A DNA stretch of 10,564 bases from Chitinophagaceae bacterium (GTDB lineage: Bacteria; Bacteroidota; Bacteroidia; Chitinophagales; Chitinophagaceae), in assembly GCA_025351145.1 (NCBI GenBank), contig JANXWM010000112.1, positions 1-10,564 on the forward strand. Direction: 5' to 3'. Of this stretch, positions 1-6,438 are shown piece after piece (the first letter of the stretch is position 1; each line of letters starts with the position of its first letter). The notes below the pieces were generated by a model that made no database searches, had not been told where the DNA came from, and saw nothing but the letters and a program-made list of their open reading frames with translations. Made by a program: the position numbers and the translations under genes.

Positions 1-2042
1 GGAACTTTGGAGAAGAAAGGCAGGAGGCACAAATTTCTTATCAAACGGCATTTATACTGCAGGGAAATTCTGCAAAAGAAAAAATAGTGAACACGGATAA
101 GAGCTGGCTTTGCACGCAGGACAGTGCTTACACGCCGCTTACACCGCTGCTGGTTTATTCCTATTATGCTGCTGGCCCCACAGAAAAAATTGACTACCAC
201 AATTACCCTTCCGGCTGGATGCAGAACGATTACAATGATGCATTATGGAAGCCTGCACAGGAACTTTTTAATGGCTTACCCAAAGGCGTATTTAACTGGA
301 CGCTCGGCTGGATGCTGGTGCCGCGCCCAATACCGCAAATGGAAATTACAGAACAGCGTTTGCAGAAAGTAAGATCATCAAACGGCATCACCATCGATGA
401 TGGTTTTTTAAAAGGCAATAAAAACTTTACTGTTCCGGCAAACACAAAAGTAAGTGTGCTGCTCGATCAAAGTTTTTTAACAACCGCCTATCCTGTTTTA
501 AAATTTGGCAGTGGCAACAATGCAAAAATCAGTCTCTCGTATGCAGAAGGATTGTATAAAGATGAAGGCCCGGCAACAGACTGGCGTGAGCAAAATAAAA
601 AAGGTAACCGAAACGAAATAGAAGGAAAAAGATTTGTTGGCCTTACCGATGAGTTGATCTCGAACGGCAGCAACGACCAGGCTTTTACTGCGTTAATGTG
701 GCGCACTTACCGCTATGTAAAACTTGATATTGAAACAAAAGATGAGCCACTTACTGTAAAAGATTTATATGGTTTATATGAAGGCTACCCTTTTAAAATG
801 AATGCGGGTTTTGAAAGCAGTGACCCTGGTCTTCCGAAAATTTTAGAAACCGGCTGGCGCACTGCAAGGCTCGATGCACATGAAACCTACATGGATTGCC
901 CTTACTACGAACAGTTGCAATATGTTGGCGATACACGTATACAGGCTTTAGTTTCTTTATACAACAGCGGCGACGACCGTTTGATGCGCAATGCCATTGA
1001 ACAGATACGCAATTCATTGATGCCCGAAGGTATTACGCTTAGCCGTTACCCCACAGCGCATCCGCAACAGATACCCACTTTCTCCATGATATGGATTGCC
1101 ATGCTGCACGATTACTGGATGTACCGCGGCGATGAAAATTTTATACGCAAACAATTGCCCGCAGCAAGAATGGTGCTGCAGTTTTTTAATCAATACCAGC
1201 AAAAAGATGGAAGCCTGAAAAGTGTGCCTTACTGGAATTTTACAGACTGGGTAGATGATAAAGGCTGGGATGGCGGTGTGGCTCCTTTTAGTAAAGATGG
1301 CACATCGGCGGCTCTGGACTTTCAGTTGCTCATGGCTTATCAAACTGCCGCCTCGCTTGAAAAGCAGGTGGGTATGCCATCATTTGCTGATATTTATTCA
1401 AAGAATGCTAATCAGTTAAAACAAAGCGTTGTTACAAATTACTGGAGCAACGAAAGAAAAATGTTCAGCGATACAAAAGAAAAATCATCTTACTCGCAGC
1501 ACTGCAATTCACTTGCAATACTTACTGATGTGGTTACAAGCGCTGCATCTGAAACGCTTGCAAAAAAGATGATCACAGATACAGGCATCAGCAAAACCAC
1601 TGTTTATTTTCGGTATTATTTAAACCGCGCCATTGCAAAAGCGGGTTTGGGAAATCTCTATCTTCAAATGATGGACAAGTGGAAAGAAAATCTTGCCATG
1701 GGCCTTACCACATGGGCCGAGATGGACGATGTAAGCCGTTCCCGTTCCGATTGTCATGCATGGGGAAGCAGCCCCAACATTGAGTTGTACCGCATTGTGC
1801 TGGGCATCGACAGCGATGCACCGGGTTTCAATAAAGTAAAAATTGAACCACACTTAGGCATGCTGAAAAATGCTTCCGGCTTTATGCCGCATCCAAAAGG
1901 AAAGATTGCTGTACAGTATAATCAGGAAGCAAACGGCAAATGGAAATGCACTATTCAATTGCCCGCAACCGTTACCGGTGTATTCATATGGAATGATCAA
2001 AAACATTTGCTGCACGATGGCGATAATTTGTTTATGCTGTAA
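1..2042 (+). CDS. alpha-L-rhamnosidase, GH78-like (5' end outside window)
   Basis: This is probably an exo-acting glycosidase that releases terminal L-rhamnose from plant or microbial polysaccharides, acting in the periplasm or outside the cell. The frame is open from position 3, and the residues before the GTG at 87 continue the same beta-rich domain, so the true start and any signal peptide lie upstream. The motif DCPYYEQLQYVGD has Asp at 894, Glu at 909 and Asp at 930. This 0/+5/+12 spacing matches the catalytic Asp-Glu-Asp set known from GH78 enzymes such as BsRhaB (general acid Glu). A later Glu at 1719, in TTWAEMDDVS shortly before the CHAWGSSP motif, fits the general base. Order: N-terminal beta domains to about nt 860, an alpha/alpha barrel to about 1820, and a C-terminal beta sandwich to the stop. 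The family call is firm; the rhamnose specificity is inferred. Confidence 0.88.
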   Translation, partial: NFGEERQEAQISYQTAFILQGNSAKEKIVNTDKSWLCTQDSAYTPLTPLLVYSYYAAGPTEKIDYHNYPSGWMQNDYNDALWKPAQELFNGLPKGVFNWTLGWMLVPRPIPQMEITEQRLQKVRSSNGITIDDGFLKGNKNFTVPANTKVSVLLDQSFLTTAYPVLKFGSGNNAKISLSYAEGLYKDEGPATDWREQNKKGNRNEIEGKRFVGLTDELISNGSNDQAFTALMWRTYRYVKLDIETKDEPLTVKDLYGLYEGYPFKMNAGFESSDPGLPKILETGWRTARLDAHETYMDCPYYEQLQYVGDTRIQALVSLYNSGDDRLMRNAIEQIRNSLMPEGITLSRYPTAHPQQIPTFSMIWIAMLHDYWMYRGDENFIRKQLPAARMVLQFFNQYQQKDGSLKSVPYWNFTDWVDDKGWDGGVAPFSKDGTSAALDFQLLMAYQTAASLEKQVGMPSFADIYSKNANQLKQSVVTNYWSNERKMFSDTKEKSSYSQHCNSLAILTDVVTSAASETLAKKMITDTGISKTTVYFRYYLNRAIAKAGLGNLYLQMMDKWKENLAMGLTTWAEMDDVSRSRSDCHAWGSSPNIELYRIVLGIDSDAPGFNKVKIEPHLGMLKNASGFMPHPKGKIAVQYNQEANGKWKCTIQLPATVTGVFIWNDQKHLLHDGDNLFML

Positions 2043-2051
2043 CAATATTTT

Positions 2052-2200
2052 TGAACCGGGCTGCAGGATTTCATAGCATCGCCTGTTGCATCGCACTCTT
2101 GTACTTTTAGAACTTTATTCGGCACTCCGCAACCGGTATCACTGCACAATGACAGGTTGCTATTTTAAATTCAGGTAATACAGGAACAAAAAAATATTTT
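2052..2200 (+). repeat. dispersed palindromic repeat copy R1 (A-arm clear, right arm degenerate)
   Basis: The left flank TGAACCGG (2052-2059) leads into an A-type arm at 2075-2104. This arm is identical over 30 nt to the A-arm of copy R4 (6212-6241). After the arm, ACTTTTAGAACTTT resembles the same position in R3. The right arm is unclear: GACAGG (2151-2156) followed by CTATTTTAA may be a decayed CAGG-type end. An inner hairpin pairs GCAACC (2129-2134) with GGTTGC (2155-2160). The copy lies between the rhamnosidase stop and the arsR promoter. The left boundary is good and the right boundary is a guess. Confidence 0.75.
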
Positions 2201-2227
2201 GCCGGTATTTCATTAATCGTATACTTG
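2198..2227 (+). promoter_or_regulatory. candidate arsR promoter (Bacteroidota type)
   Basis: TTTG at 2198-2201 is followed after 18 nt by TATACTTG at 2220-2227. This matches the Bacteroidota -33 TTTG / -7 TAnnTTTG consensus with one mismatch in the -7 box and slightly short spacing. The predicted transcription start is just after about 2232, leaving a leader of about 65 nt before arsR. The -7 box lies inside the first ArsR-type dyad (2216-2231), as expected for a repressed promoter. No other sequence here matches as well. Confidence 0.5.
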
Positions 2228-2231
2228 CGAT
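2216..2231. promoter_or_regulatory. arsO: putative ArsR operator O1
   Basis: The dyad ATCGTATACTTGCGAT has the form ATCG-N8-CGAT and overlaps the candidate -7 box. The same ATCG-N8-CGAT layout, fitting ATCGYAN4TRCGAT, recurs at 2279-2294. ArsR/SmtB repressors bind short imperfect dyads over or near their own promoter, so this is the likely autoregulation site. The sequence match between the two sites is seen directly; binding is inferred. Confidence 0.6.
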
Positions 2232-2242
2232 ATAGAATTAAT

Positions 2243-2268
2243 AAAGGCGCAACAACCGCCTTTTTTTT
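2243..2268 (+). terminator. intrinsic-terminator-like hairpin in the arsR leader
   Basis: AAAGGCG (2243-2249) pairs with CGCCTTT (2257-2263) around a 7-nt loop, and a run of eight T spans 2261-2268. This is a compact rho-independent terminator shape for the plus strand. It could end read-through from the rhamnosidase side. Because it lies downstream of the candidate arsR promoter and first operator, it could instead attenuate arsR transcription. Confidence 0.6.
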
Positions 2269-2278
2269 GAAAATATTA

Positions 2279-2294
2279 ATCGCATAAATACGAT
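2279..2294. promoter_or_regulatory. arsO: putative ArsR operator O2
   Basis: The dyad ATCGCATAAATACGAT matches the first site in its ATCG/CGAT half-sites and N8 spacing. Its start is 63 bp from the start of O1, about six helical turns. It ends 3 nt before the arsR ATG (2298), so bound repressor would cover the ribosome-binding region of the DNA and could block elongation or a second, nearly leaderless promoter (TTTG at 2266-2269, TA at 2289). Binding is inferred. Confidence 0.55.
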
Positions 2295-2297
2295 AAA

Positions 2298-2633
2298 ATG
2301 GCAGTTCATAAAAAAGAAGAGTTTACACAAAAAGAGCAGGATCTGGCAAACTTTGCCAAAGCATTCAGCCACCCGGCGCGTATTGCTATTTTAAAAGTAC
2401 TGGCTCAGAAGAACGAATGTATCTGCGGCGAGATCGTGGAAATATTACCATTGGCGCAGTCAACCGTATCGCAGCATTTAAAAGAATTAAAAAATGCCGG
2501 ACTTATTGATGGCAGCATTGATGGCCCACGCAGTTGCTACTGCATTAACTGGAAAGCCTTTCAAAAATTTTCCACTGAATTCAATTCGCTGTTCAATAAC
2601 CTTAAAATTAAAAACGACAAAGCCTGCTGCTAA
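2298..2633 (+). CDS. arsR: ArsR/SmtB-family arsenic-responsive repressor
   Basis: This 111-residue winged-helix repressor would leave its operator when As(III) or Sb(III) binds cysteine thiolates. The recognition helix lies in the LAQSTVSQHLKEL stretch (residues 52-64), followed by the wing around GSIDGPRSCYC. Candidate ligands are the CxC pair Cys41/Cys43 (ECICGE, comparable to the ELCVCDL region of E. coli ArsR), a second CxC at Cys80/Cys82 and a terminal Cys110-Cys111 pair. The ATG at 2298 gives a normal family length. Two ATCG-N8-CGAT dyads precede it, and arsM and arsC follow on the same strand. Only the first CxC has a clear counterpart in the well-studied proteins, so the exact metalloid site is uncertain. 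Confidence 0.92.
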   Translation: MAVHKKEEFTQKEQDLANFAKAFSHPARIAILKVLAQKNECICGEIVEILPLAQSTVSQHLKELKNAGLIDGSIDGPRSCYCINWKAFQKFSTEFNSLFNNLKIKNDKACC

Positions 2634-2645
2634 GCCTTTTACTTA

Positions 2646-2743
2646 CCGTGCGTAATGGCTGTAGAAAGCTGAATAAAACTTTGCAGTACAAGTGTGCGAC
2701 GCACGGGACGATCTATAGAATTACTTCAGCCCGGACCAAAAAA
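2646..2743 (+). repeat. dispersed palindromic repeat copy R2 (B-arm on the right)
   Basis: A B-type arm at 2686-2713 starts GTACAAGTGTGCGACGCA and ends GGGACGATC. Outside it come TATAGAATTACTTCAG, CCGG (2731-2734) and an A-run to 2743. The left arm is short: CCGTGCGT (2646-2653) is exactly complementary to ACGCACGG (2699-2706), giving an 8-bp stem around 45 nt. The copy occupies almost the whole gap between arsR and arsM. Confidence 0.75.
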
Positions 2744-2769
2744 ATTAATCATCTTAAAAATAAAAAATC

Positions 2770-3627
2770 ATGAAGAACGAAACAGAACTCAAAGAATTGG
2801 TAAAAGAAAAGTATAGCGAAATCGCCAGCCAGTCTAAACTGCAGAATGCAAGCTCCTGTTGTGGTGCCACATCATCCTGCTGCGGTGATGAAGTGTACAA
2901 CATTATGGCAGATGATTATACAAAACTGGAAGGTTACAACCCTGATGCAGACTTAGGTTTAGGCTGTGGCCTGCCAACAGCATTTGCAAAAATTAAAGAA
3001 GGCGATACCGTGATCGACCTTGGCAGCGGTGCAGGAAATGATTGCTTTGTGGCAAGATCGGCAGCAGGCGAAAAGGGGAAAATAATTGGTATAGATTTTA
3101 CCGAACAAATGATTGAAAGAGCAAGGGCCAACGCTGAAAAATTAGGTTATAATAATGTGGAGTTTCGGCAGGGCGATATTGAAAGCATGCCCATAACAAG
3201 CAGCAAAGCGGATGTAGTTGTAAGCAACTGCGTACTGAACCTTGTGCCCAATAAACACAAAGTATTCAGTGAAATATTTCGTGTGCTAAAGCCACGCGGC
3301 CATTTTTCAATTTCTGATATTGTGCTGGAAGGCGAGTTGCCCGAAAAGTGGAAACAGGTTGCAGAGCTTTATGCAGGCTGCGTTTCAGGCGCCATTCAAA
3401 AACAGGTTTATCTTGAATTGATAGAGTCAGCAGGCTTTAAAAATATAACGCTTCAAAAAGATAAACCGATCATTATTCCCGATGATATTTTGGAAAACTA
3501 TTTAAACCCGGAAGAAATTCAGGCATATAAAAATGGCTCAACTGAAATTACCAGCATTACGGTGTATGCTGAAAAACCTGCAAAAGACGAACGTAATTGT
3601 TGTGAACCCGGCAGTGGCTGCTGCTAA
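2770..3627 (+). CDS. arsM: arsenite S-adenosylmethionine methyltransferase
   Basis: This cytosolic class I methyltransferase would transfer methyl groups from SAM to As(III), giving methylated and partly volatile arsenicals. The SAM-binding motif I is DLGSGAGND at residues 83-91, followed by an acidic Asp109 after the second strand. The three cysteines that define ArsM are present as Cys66 (LGLGCGLP), Cys154 (SNCVLN) and Cys204 (YAGCVSG), corresponding to Cys72, Cys174 and Cys224 of the algal CmArsM. Extra cysteine pairs occur at 30-31, 37-38, 277-278 and 284-285. At 285 residues it has normal bacterial ArsM length. The ATG at 2770 follows an A-rich leader with no clear Shine-Dalgarno. It lies 136 bp after arsR, with a repeat between them. 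Confidence 0.94.
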   Translation: MKNETELKELVKEKYSEIASQSKLQNASSCCGATSSCCGDEVYNIMADDYTKLEGYNPDADLGLGCGLPTAFAKIKEGDTVIDLGSGAGNDCFVARSAAGEKGKIIGIDFTEQMIERARANAEKLGYNNVEFRQGDIESMPITSSKADVVVSNCVLNLVPNKHKVFSEIFRVLKPRGHFSISDIVLEGELPEKWKQVAELYAGCVSGAIQKQVYLELIESAGFKNITLQKDKPIIIPDDILENYLNPEEIQAYKNGSTEITSITVYAEKPAKDERNCCEPGSGCC

Positions 3628-3631
3628 GATT

Positions 3632-3645
3632 ATTGGCCGGCCAAT
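3632..3645. other. 14-bp perfect palindrome after arsM
   Basis: ATTGGCCGGCCAAT is perfectly self-complementary and begins 5 nt after the arsM stop. It could be a protein-binding dyad, or a short hairpin without a T-run. It does not resemble the ATCG-N8-CGAT dyads before arsR. Confidence 0.4.
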
Positions 3646-3713
3646 TGAATATCCATGAAGGGTTACCTGTGTTCTTAATTCTATTTTTCAACAAGCTCAC
3701 ATCGAATAAAACC

Positions 3714-4121
3714 ATGAAAAAGAAATTACTTTTTGTTTGTGTAGAGAACAGCAACCGCAGCCAGATGAGCCAGGCATTTGCAAGCATCTATGGTGGCAAT
3801 GATGTGGAGGCTTACAGTGCAGGTTCCAAACCTTCTGGAATTGTGAACCCCAAAGCAATTGCGGCTATGAAAGAATTGGGTTACGATCTTGGTAAACATG
3901 ATTCAAAATCGCTGGATGAAGTAAAAGCTTATGCGCCTTTCGATGTAGTGGTAACCATGGGTTGCGGCGATGCCTGCCCCTGGATGCCTGCCAAAAAATT
4001 TATTGACTGGCAAATACCAGACCCCAAACACATGGATCCGGCGGAGTTTAATAAAGTAAGGGATTTTATTGGCGAACAAATAAAGGGGTTGCTTAAAGAA
4101 TTGGATGTAGCAGTAAAGTAA
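3714..4121 (+). CDS. arsC: arsenate reductase, low-molecular-weight phosphatase type
   Basis: This 135-residue enzyme would reduce arsenate to arsenite, supplying the substrate of ArsM. The N-terminal CVENSNRS (Cys9 to Ser16) is the CX5R(S/T) phosphate loop of the low-molecular-weight phosphatase fold. A second pair of cysteines in GCGDACPW (Cys84, Cys88) fits the redox cascade of ArsC, where thiols relay electrons to thioredoxin or a similar partner. The spacing is shorter than Cys82/Cys89 of the staphylococcal enzyme, so the exact electron donor is unclear. Asp103 in PDP is the likely general acid. I chose the ATG at 3714 because the open upstream extension from a TTG at 3633 overlaps the palindrome and has no family resemblance. 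A related protein phosphatase is possible, but the two extra cysteines and the arsR-arsM context favour ArsC. Confidence 0.88.
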   Translation: MKKKLLFVCVENSNRSQMSQAFASIYGGNDVEAYSAGSKPSGIVNPKAIAAMKELGYDLGKHDSKSLDEVKAYAPFDVVVTMGCGDACPWMPAKKFIDWQIPDPKHMDPAEFNKVRDFIGEQIKGLLKELDVAVK

Positions 4122-4535
4122 TCAGGATAGTTTTTTCAACAGTGCATTAAGTGTGTCCTCAAGTTTGGCGGGCTTTAATTTGCACTCCCAAACAGTAATG
4201 ATTTTCCATCCGGCTTTTCGTAAAGCTTTTACTGCTTTGGTATCATTTGTTTTGTTTGTATTTATTTTATTCGTCCACCAATCTGTTCTTGTTTTAGGCA
4301 CAACAAAATATTTACAGCGTTCGTGCCCATGCCAGAAACAACCGTGAATAAAGATGATGGTTTTATATTTTGGTAAAACAATATCGGGTTTACCGGGAAG
4401 CGTTTTATCGTGCAGTTTATAGCGAAAGCCATTTGCATGCAGAAACCTGCGCACCAGCATTTCAGGTTTTGTATTGGTGCTGCGTATCTGCTGCATGTTA
4501 TAGCTGCGCTGTTCTATGGTGTGCACATCGGCCAT
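4122..4535 (-). CDS. vsr: very short patch repair endonuclease
   Basis: Vsr nicks DNA 5' of the T in T:G mismatches that arise when 5-methylcytosine is deaminated, starting very short patch repair. The 137 residues align with E. coli Vsr almost without offset: Glu25 (KPEML), metal-binding Asp51 (GKPDIV), and the block IHGCFWHGHERC carrying His64, Cys66, Trp68, His69, His71 and Cys74, followed by Cys118 in VWEC. These include the catalytic, mismatch-wedge and structural zinc residues known for the family. The gene converges on arsC, with its stop codon starting at the base after the arsC stop. No cytosine-5 methyltransferase, its usual partner, is in the window. All key residues are present, so it should be active. 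Confidence 0.94.
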   Translation of the reverse strand: MADVHTIEQRSYNMQQIRSTNTKPEMLVRRFLHANGFRYKLHDKTLPGKPDIVLPKYKTIIFIHGCFWHGHERCKYFVVPKTRTDWWTNKINTNKTNDTKAVKALRKAGWKIITVWECKLKPAKLEDTLNALLKKLS

Positions 4536-4560
4536 ACAGTAAGCTTAATTTGGTGATTTA

Positions 4561-4650
4561 GTGATGATGCGCTGCTTGCTGCGCAAAGTTCTGAAAGTAC
4601 AAGAGTGCGACGCAACAGAAGTTCAAATTATATTCTTCAGCCAGGCCCAT
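4561..4650 (-). repeat. dispersed palindromic repeat copy R3 (A-arm only)
   Basis: An A-type arm (GTACAAGAGTGCGACGCAA then CAG) spans 4597-4618, preceded by AGTTCTGAAA. The reverse strand of that piece matches the R1 arm continuation. The outer flank TTCTTCAGCCAGGCCC ends near 4650, five bases before the stop of the flavin oxidoreductase. Inside the left part, TGCGC (4568-4572) and GCGCA (4581-4585) form a small hairpin. No B-arm is visible, so this is a half copy. Confidence 0.7.
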
Positions 4651-4654
4651 AAAA

Positions 4655-5716
4655 TTATTTTGCACGCAGGTATTGATTTGGCCAATCAACATCAACGCCT
4701 AAATTCTTCGCAGCATGCAATGGAAAATACGGATCGCGTAAAAATTGCCTTGCCAGTAAAACAATATCTGCACGTTCATTACTGATAATACTTTCAGCTT
4801 CGTCAGTAGTATTAATCATTCCTACAGCGCCGGTAAGTATACCTGTTTCCTTTTTAATACGCTCGGCGAAAGCAGTTTGATATAAAGGGCCTACCGGAAT
4901 TTTAGCCGCAACATTTCCACCGCTTGAGCAATCAATCAAATCAACATTGATATTTTTAAGTACTGCGGACAACACAACTGAATCATCAATCGTCCAGCCA
5001 CCATCGGCCCAATCGGTAGCAGATATACGCACAAATAACGGGTAATCGTGTGGCCAAACAGTGCGCACAGCATGCACAACTTCAATCAGCAACCTTGTAC
5101 GGTTTTCAAAGGCGCCACCATATTCGTCTGTACTCCGGTTGCTGAGCGGCGATAAAAAAGAGTTGAGAAGATACCCATGCGCTGCATGTATTTCCACTAC
5201 TTTAAAACCAGCCTGCAAAGCCCTTGCAGCCGCACTCTTAAAATCACTGATCAGTTTTATTATAGAATTTTTACTCATTGCTTCGGGCAATGGGTCTGTA
5301 TCTTTAAAGGGAATGGCTGAAGGGGCAATTGTTTGCCAAGCGCCTTCTTCTTTGGCAAGCGGCTGCGCACCTTTCCATGGCGATTGATGGCTGGCCTTAC
5401 GCCCTGCATGTGCTAACTGAATGCCGGGCACGGTGCCTTGAGAAGTTATAAATGAAGTGATGCGTTGTAAAAAAGGAATATGCTCATCCTTCCAGATACC
5501 TATATCATCGGGTGTAATTCTGCCTTCAGGCGAAACGGCGCTTGCTTCCATTATAATCAATCCTGCACCGCCAACAGCACGGCTGCCCAAATGCACAAGG
5601 TGCCAGTCGTTTGCAAAACCATCCACCGCAGAATACTGGCACATAGGCGAAACGGCAATGCGGTTTTTTAGCGTAATGCTTCTGATAATAAGCGGTTGGA
5701 ATAATGATGCTTTCAT
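4655..5716 (-). CDS. NADPH/NADH:flavin oxidoreductase, Old Yellow Enzyme family (YqjM type)
   Basis: This FMN-dependent TIM-barrel ene-reductase would reduce activated C=C bonds of alpha,beta-unsaturated carbonyls, nitro compounds or similar electrophiles in the cytosol. From the chosen ATG at 5716 it has 353 residues, with Cys26 and Tyr28 in SPMCQYSA at exactly the positions of the redox-tuning Cys26 and Tyr28 of Bacillus YqjM. The substrate-anchoring pair is His177/His180 with Tyr182 (HAAHGY). Other family landmarks are QLAHAGRKAS (100-109), DEYGGAFENR and the phosphate-binding end region GAVGMI. An ATG 18 codons upstream (5770) would add a lysine-rich tail that YqjM-type proteins lack, so the internal start is preferred. 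It lies on the same strand as vsr, separated from it by a repeat, and divergent from the next gene. The physiological substrate is unknown. Confidence 0.9.
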   Translation of the reverse strand: MKASLFQPLIIRSITLKNRIAVSPMCQYSAVDGFANDWHLVHLGSRAVGGAGLIIMEASAVSPEGRITPDDIGIWKDEHIPFLQRITSFITSQGTVPGIQLAHAGRKASHQSPWKGAQPLAKEEGAWQTIAPSAIPFKDTDPLPEAMSKNSIIKLISDFKSAAARALQAGFKVVEIHAAHGYLLNSFLSPLSNRSTDEYGGAFENRTRLLIEVVHAVRTVWPHDYPLFVRISATDWADGGWTIDDSVVLSAVLKNINVDLIDCSSGGNVAAKIPVGPLYQTAFAERIKKETGILTGAVGMINTTDEAESIISNERADIVLLARQFLRDPYFPLHAAKNLGVDVDWPNQYLRAK

Positions 5717-5879
5717 TCGTAAGTTTTCATGCAAGTTCTCAATAATTTTTTTAAGACGGCAATTACCCAACTATGCTGTATCCGATGCAGCAATTATTTT
5801 TCGCCTTCCGAAAAAAACCTGTTCGCCGGTTGTAATAAAATAAACCACACGTCTACCAATATTCAAAAAAAGAGATAAT
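5717..5879. other. divergent intergenic region
   Basis: These 163 bp separate the divergent flavin oxidoreductase and small membrane protein genes and should hold both promoters. The sequence is AT-rich with A- and T-tracts. I see no convincing TTTG / TAnnTTTG pair on either strand and no copy of the dispersed repeat. Confidence 0.5.
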
Positions 5880-6161
5880 ATGACACAGGAACCAAACCTG
5901 CAACCGGTTCAAAAAGCCACGCATATTTCACCACTGGTTTACAAATTGTTTTATGGCGCTTTTGCAGCCCCCGGCATTTACTACATTTTTTTCAATAACG
6001 ATTTTATCAGCGGTGCAGGCAGCCTTGGCTTAGCGCTCATATTCGACCCTTTTGATCAAACAGTAAAATGGAATAACAGGCCGCTTTACCAGAAAGCCTG
6101 GTTGTTTGTGCATGTGTTCGTAGTAATGGCGTTATTTATTTATGCCTTCTTTATTAAGTAA
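5880..6161 (+). CDS. small membrane protein of unknown function
   Basis: I do not recognise this 93-residue protein. It has a polar N-terminus (1-18) and a hydrophobic, aromatic-rich segment around residues 23-38 (FYGAFAAPGIYYIFF). A glycine- and leucine-rich stretch follows at 43-55, then a hydrophilic loop with DPFDQTVKWNNRP (56-68), and a clear membrane helix at 74-92. Two or three membrane passes are likely. There is no signal-peptidase site and no cysteine. The ATG at 5880 follows an A-rich leader containing AGAGA. The gene stands alone, divergent from the flavin oxidoreductase and followed by repeat copy R4. Compact length, consistent codon use and sensible topology support a real gene. 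Confidence 0.75.
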   Translation: MTQEPNLQPVQKATHISPLVYKLFYGAFAAPGIYYIFFNNDFISGAGSLGLALIFDPFDQTVKWNNRPLYQKAWLFVHVFVVMALFIYAFFIK

Positions 6162-6189
6162 CTTGTTTACGGTTTTGGTTGCATTTTTT

Positions 6190-6388
6190 TGAGCCGGACT
6201 AAGGAACTTTGAGCATCGCCTGTTGCATCGCACTCTTGTACGTTCAGAGCAATTTTCAACTGCAGGCTGCCAGTGAAAATGTGTGCGCAAAAAACAGCTA
6301 CATTGATGTGCAGCCCAAAGCTCATACATATTCTTCAGTACAAGAGTGCGACGCAAGGAACGATGCATAATGTTACTTTGTTTGGCCA
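6190..6388 (+). repeat. dispersed palindromic repeat copy R4 (complete, A-arm left, B-arm right)
   Basis: This is the best complete copy. The outer left flank is a T-run then TGAGCCGG (6190-6197). The A-arm spans 6213-6241 and the B-arm 6338-6366 (GTACAAGAGTGCGACGCAA then GGAACGATGC). The arms are inverted and match at 24 of 29 positions, with four of the five differences clustered in the CAGG/GGAA quartet. The 96-nt centre contains CAGCCCAAAGCT (6311-6322), also found in R5, and a GGCTGC/GCAGCC pair. Outermost right bases near GGCCA (6384-6388) are degenerate. Confidence 0.85.
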
Positions 6389-6438
6389 ATAAATATTCCC
6401 TTCGCTTTTATGTAGATTTGATTTCTCAAATTTTTATC

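Noticed and set aside
2690..2743. Repeat R2 as a rho-independent terminator
   Set aside because: On the plus strand the palindrome is followed by an A-run, not a T-run. The outer T-tracts of the family precede the stem, so simple intrinsic termination is not supported.
3633..3713. 27-residue N-terminal extension of arsC from a TTG
   Set aside because: It overlaps the 14-bp palindrome and has no family similarity, and the ATG at 3714 places the CX5R loop at residue 9 as expected.
4561..4785. 74-codon plus-strand frame downstream of vsr
   Set aside because: It starts in repeat R3 and runs antisense into the flavin oxidoreductase 3' end, with no coding signal.
5717..5770. 18-residue N-terminal extension of the flavin oxidoreductase
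   Set aside because: Starting at 5716 puts Cys26 and Tyr28 exactly at the YqjM positions, and the extension looks like leader sequence.
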